Assembly (NCBI GenBank): GCA_020723365.1
Contig: DYJB01000154.1
Location: 1 to 6,491, forward strand
Direction of reading: 5' to 3'
From: Candidatus Aquidulcis sp.
GTDB taxonomy: Bacteria > Chloroflexota > Anaerolineae > Anaerolineales > E44-bin32
Length of the DNA: 6,491 nt
This document shows positions 4,620 through 6,491 of this stretch, piece after piece. The notes under the pieces are model-generated. The model had not been told where the DNA came from. It made no database searches and was given only the letters and a program-made list of their open reading frames with translations. The first letter of the stretch is position 1. Each line of letters starts with the position of its first letter. The translations under genes and the position numbers were made by a program.

Positions 4620-6398
4620 ATGACCGACACCATTCATGTCTCCGTCGCCTGGCCCTACGCCAATGGCGACCTGCACGTCGGGCACTTGGCCGGGGCCTAC
4701 CTGCCGGCCGATATCTTCGCCCGCTACCACCGCCTGAAGGGCAGCCGGGTCCTGATGGTTTCGGGCTCGGACTCGCACGGCACGCCCATCACGGTCGAGG
4801 CCGACAAGCGCGGCCAGACGCCGCGCCAGGTCTTCGAGCACTACCACCGCCGCTTCCTGGAAACGCAGCAGGCGATCGGGATCAGCTACGACCTGTTCAC
4901 GCACACCGACACCGAGAACCATCACCGCATCGCCCAGGACTTCTTCCGCGCGCTGCAGCGCAACGAGTACCTGTACCGGGACACGCAGCGCCAGCTCTAC
5001 TCGGAGAGCGAGAAGCGCTTCCTGCCGGACCGCTATGTCGAGGGCACCTGCCCGATCTGCGGCTACGACGGGGCGCGCGGCGACCAGTGCGACCGGTGCG
5101 GCAGCCTGCTCGACGCCCTCGATCTGATCAACCCGCGCAGCAAGACCGACGGCTCGCCGCCCATCATCCGCGAGACCGAGCACTTCTTCCTCGACTTGGG
5201 CGCCTTCGCCGACCGCCTGCTGCCCTACCTGGAGGCGCACGCCGACCGATGGCGCCCGAACGTCGTGCGCTTCACGCGCAACTACATCGAGGGCGGCCTG
5301 AAGGGCCGTCCGGTGACGCGCGACATCGAGTGGGGCATCCCCGTGCCGCACGAAGGCTGGGAGCAGAAGCGGCTGTACGTGTGGTTTGAAGCCGTCATGG
5401 GCTACTTCACCGCCTCGGTCGAGTGGGCCCACAACAGCGGCCGGCCGGAGGCGTGGAAGGACTGGTGGTACGACCCGCAGGCCCGCATCTACAACTTCAT
5501 CGGCAAGGACAACATCCCCTTCCACACCGTCATCTGGCAGGCCGAACTGCTGGGCGTCGACCGCATCTACGACGACGATGCCTCGCGCCACCTCAACCTG
5601 CCCTTCGACGTGCCGGCCAACGAGTTCATGAACGTCGAGGGGCAGAAGTTCAGCAAGAGCCGCAACTGGGCCGTCTGGCTGCCGGATATCCTGTCGCGCT
5701 ACGACCCGGATCCCATCCGCTACTACGTCACCTGTGTGATGCCCGAATCGCACGACAGCGACTTCTCGTGGGCCGATTTCGTCCGGCGCAATAACGACGA
5801 GCTGGTGGCCACCTGGGGCAACCTGGCCAACCGCGTGCTCTCCTTCGCCTACAAACACTGGGAGGGCGTCGTGCCCGATCCCGGGGACCTGCGGCCGATC
5901 GACCGCGAACTGCTGGCGCTCATCGAGACCGGTTTTCAGACCGTCGGGGAGCACCTGGAAGCCGTGCGGCTGCGGGCCGCGCTGGGGGAGGCGATCGGGC
6001 TGGCCCGGCAGGTCAACGTCTACCTCGACCGGGCGCCGTGGTTCAGCATCGTCAAGCAGGACAAGGCCGCCGCGGCCACGACGGTCTACACGGCGTTGCG
6101 CGCCATCGACAACCTGAAGGTGCTGCTGGCGCCGTTCCTGCCCTTCACCAGCGAGCGCCTGAACCTGCTGCTCGGCTACCAGCAGCCGATCTTCGGCGAC
6201 ATCCAGATCGCCTCCTTTGCCGAGGAGGCGCGCACGCACGAAGCGCTGGTGTACGACGCCAGCCGCGCCGCCGGTCGCTGGGCGCCGGGCGATCTGCGGC
6301 CGGGGCAGCGCCTCCAGCCGCCGGCGCCGCTCTACAAGAAGCTCGACGACTCGATCGTCGAGCAGGAGCGGGCCCGCCTGGGGCAGCCCCTCGACTAA
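4620..6398 (+). CDS. metG: Methionyl-tRNA synthetase (class I, zinc-knuckle type, no C-terminal tRNA-binding domain)
   Basis: This is a 592-residue cytosolic enzyme that charges tRNA-Met with methionine at the expense of ATP. The Rossmann catalytic core opens with VAWPYANGDLHVGHLAGAYL, where HVGH (19-22) is the HIGH signature. The connective peptide holds one zinc knuckle, CPIC (144-147) and CDRC (157-160). KFSKS (343-347) is the KMSKS loop. The helical anticodon domain follows from about 395, with WGNLANRVL and the conserved APW (Trp474, which I equate with E. coli Trp461). The protein ends after PLYKKLDDSIVEQERARLG and lacks the C-terminal EMAP-like dimerisation domain found in many bacterial enzymes. 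The ATG at 4620 has GAGGA five bases upstream; an in-frame ATG at 4575 would add 15 unconserved residues and overlaps the -10 box. It is divergent from the secretion cassette and probably monocistronic, with a promoter just upstream and a strong terminator behind. All key residues are intact. Confidence 0.98.
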   Translation: MTDTIHVSVAWPYANGDLHVGHLAGAYLPADIFARYHRLKGSRVLMVSGSDSHGTPITVEADKRGQTPRQVFEHYHRRFLETQQAIGISYDLFTHTDTENHHRIAQDFFRALQRNEYLYRDTQRQLYSESEKRFLPDRYVEGTCPICGYDGARGDQCDRCGSLLDALDLINPRSKTDGSPPIIRETEHFFLDLGAFADRLLPYLEAHADRWRPNVVRFTRNYIEGGLKGRPVTRDIEWGIPVPHEGWEQKRLYVWFEAVMGYFTASVEWAHNSGRPEAWKDWWYDPQARIYNFIGKDNIPFHTVIWQAELLGVDRIYDDDASRHLNLPFDVPANEFMNVEGQKFSKSRNWAVWLPDILSRYDPDPIRYYVTCVMPESHDSDFSWADFVRRNNDELVATWGNLANRVLSFAYKHWEGVVPDPGDLRPIDRELLALIETGFQTVGEHLEAVRLRAALGEAIGLARQVNVYLDRAPWFSIVKQDKAAAATTVYTALRAIDNLKVLLAPFLPFTSERLNLLLGYQQPIFGDIQIASFAEEARTHEALVYDASRAAGRWAPGDLRPGQRLQPPAPLYKKLDDSIVEQERARLGQPLD

Positions 6399-6409
6399 TC
6401 CCCGTCACG

Positions 6410-6448
6410 CGGTGGGGCGGCGCATGCGCCGCCCCACCGTCGTCTTTT
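6410..6448 (+). terminator. Palindromic intrinsic terminator of metG
   Basis: A perfect 28-base palindrome (6411-6438; left arm GGTGGGGCGGCGC) starts 12 bases after the metG stop and is extended by one C-G and one G-U pair. It is followed by CGTC and a TTTT run (6445-6448). The last 43 bases of the window (6449-6491) show no further feature. Confidence 0.88.
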
Positions 6449-6491
6449 CCCTTGTCGCCTGAGCTCGGGAATTACACGACCGGCGCCGCCG

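Noticed and set aside
4578..6239. Long minus-strand open frame of 553 codons opposite metG
   Set aside because: Low-complexity Val/Gly/Arg/Asp composition, typical of the antisense frame of a GC-rich gene; metG on the plus strand is certain.

Overview
The window is GC-rich DNA from a bacterium. Evidence for a bacterium is the GAGG/AGGAGG ribosome-binding sites, TATAAT-like boxes, GC hairpins followed by T-runs, and a bacterial zinc-type methionyl-tRNA synthetase. The protein styles suggest Chloroflexota (Anaerolineae-like), with an actinobacterial relative as the second choice: a bifunctional-MTHFR-like C-terminus, SipW-type signal peptides reading AAANTVPAS, and RTX-like repeats ending in a Cys-Glu tail. 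This lineage call is an inference from protein style, not from a search.

Layout. (1) 1-553, plus strand: the last 46 codons of a homocysteine S-methyltransferase/methylenetetrahydrofolate reductase-like protein, then a complete pterin-4a-carbinolamine dehydratase. A near-perfect inverted repeat over its stop codon separates it from the convergent gene. (2) 624-4049, minus strand: read in the direction of transcription, a small SipW-type secreted protein (4049-3693), an intergenic hairpin, a SipW-like signal peptidase I fused to a DUF5305 membrane domain (3613-1976), a secreted protein with seven RTX-like nonapeptides that overlaps the peptidase by four bases (1979-1518), and, 153 bases further on, a metallo-beta-lactamase-fold hydrolase (1364-624). 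(3) 4050-4619: a 570-base divergent intergenic region with no conserved gene. Its right half has a perfect TATAAT box, a possible 26-codon Met-rich leader ORF, a long hairpin, a duplicated terminator arm and a textbook intrinsic terminator, followed by a second -10 box. (4) 4620-6398, plus strand: complete metG, closed by a strong palindromic terminator.

How the genes fit together. The centre is a compact secretion/maturation cassette. Its dedicated Ser-His type peptidase lies between two candidate substrates whose signal peptides carry the same AAAN(S/T)VPA motif at exactly the same residue numbers (27-33). The peptidase's fused DUF5305 part is predicted to face the outside, where processed products would emerge, and it has a cytosolic tail. 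The two most unusual observations are this fused SipW-DUF5305 peptidase with two matched cargos, and the terminator/antiterminator-like RNA architecture upstream of metG. Flanking genes are one-carbon, pterin and translation housekeeping functions.
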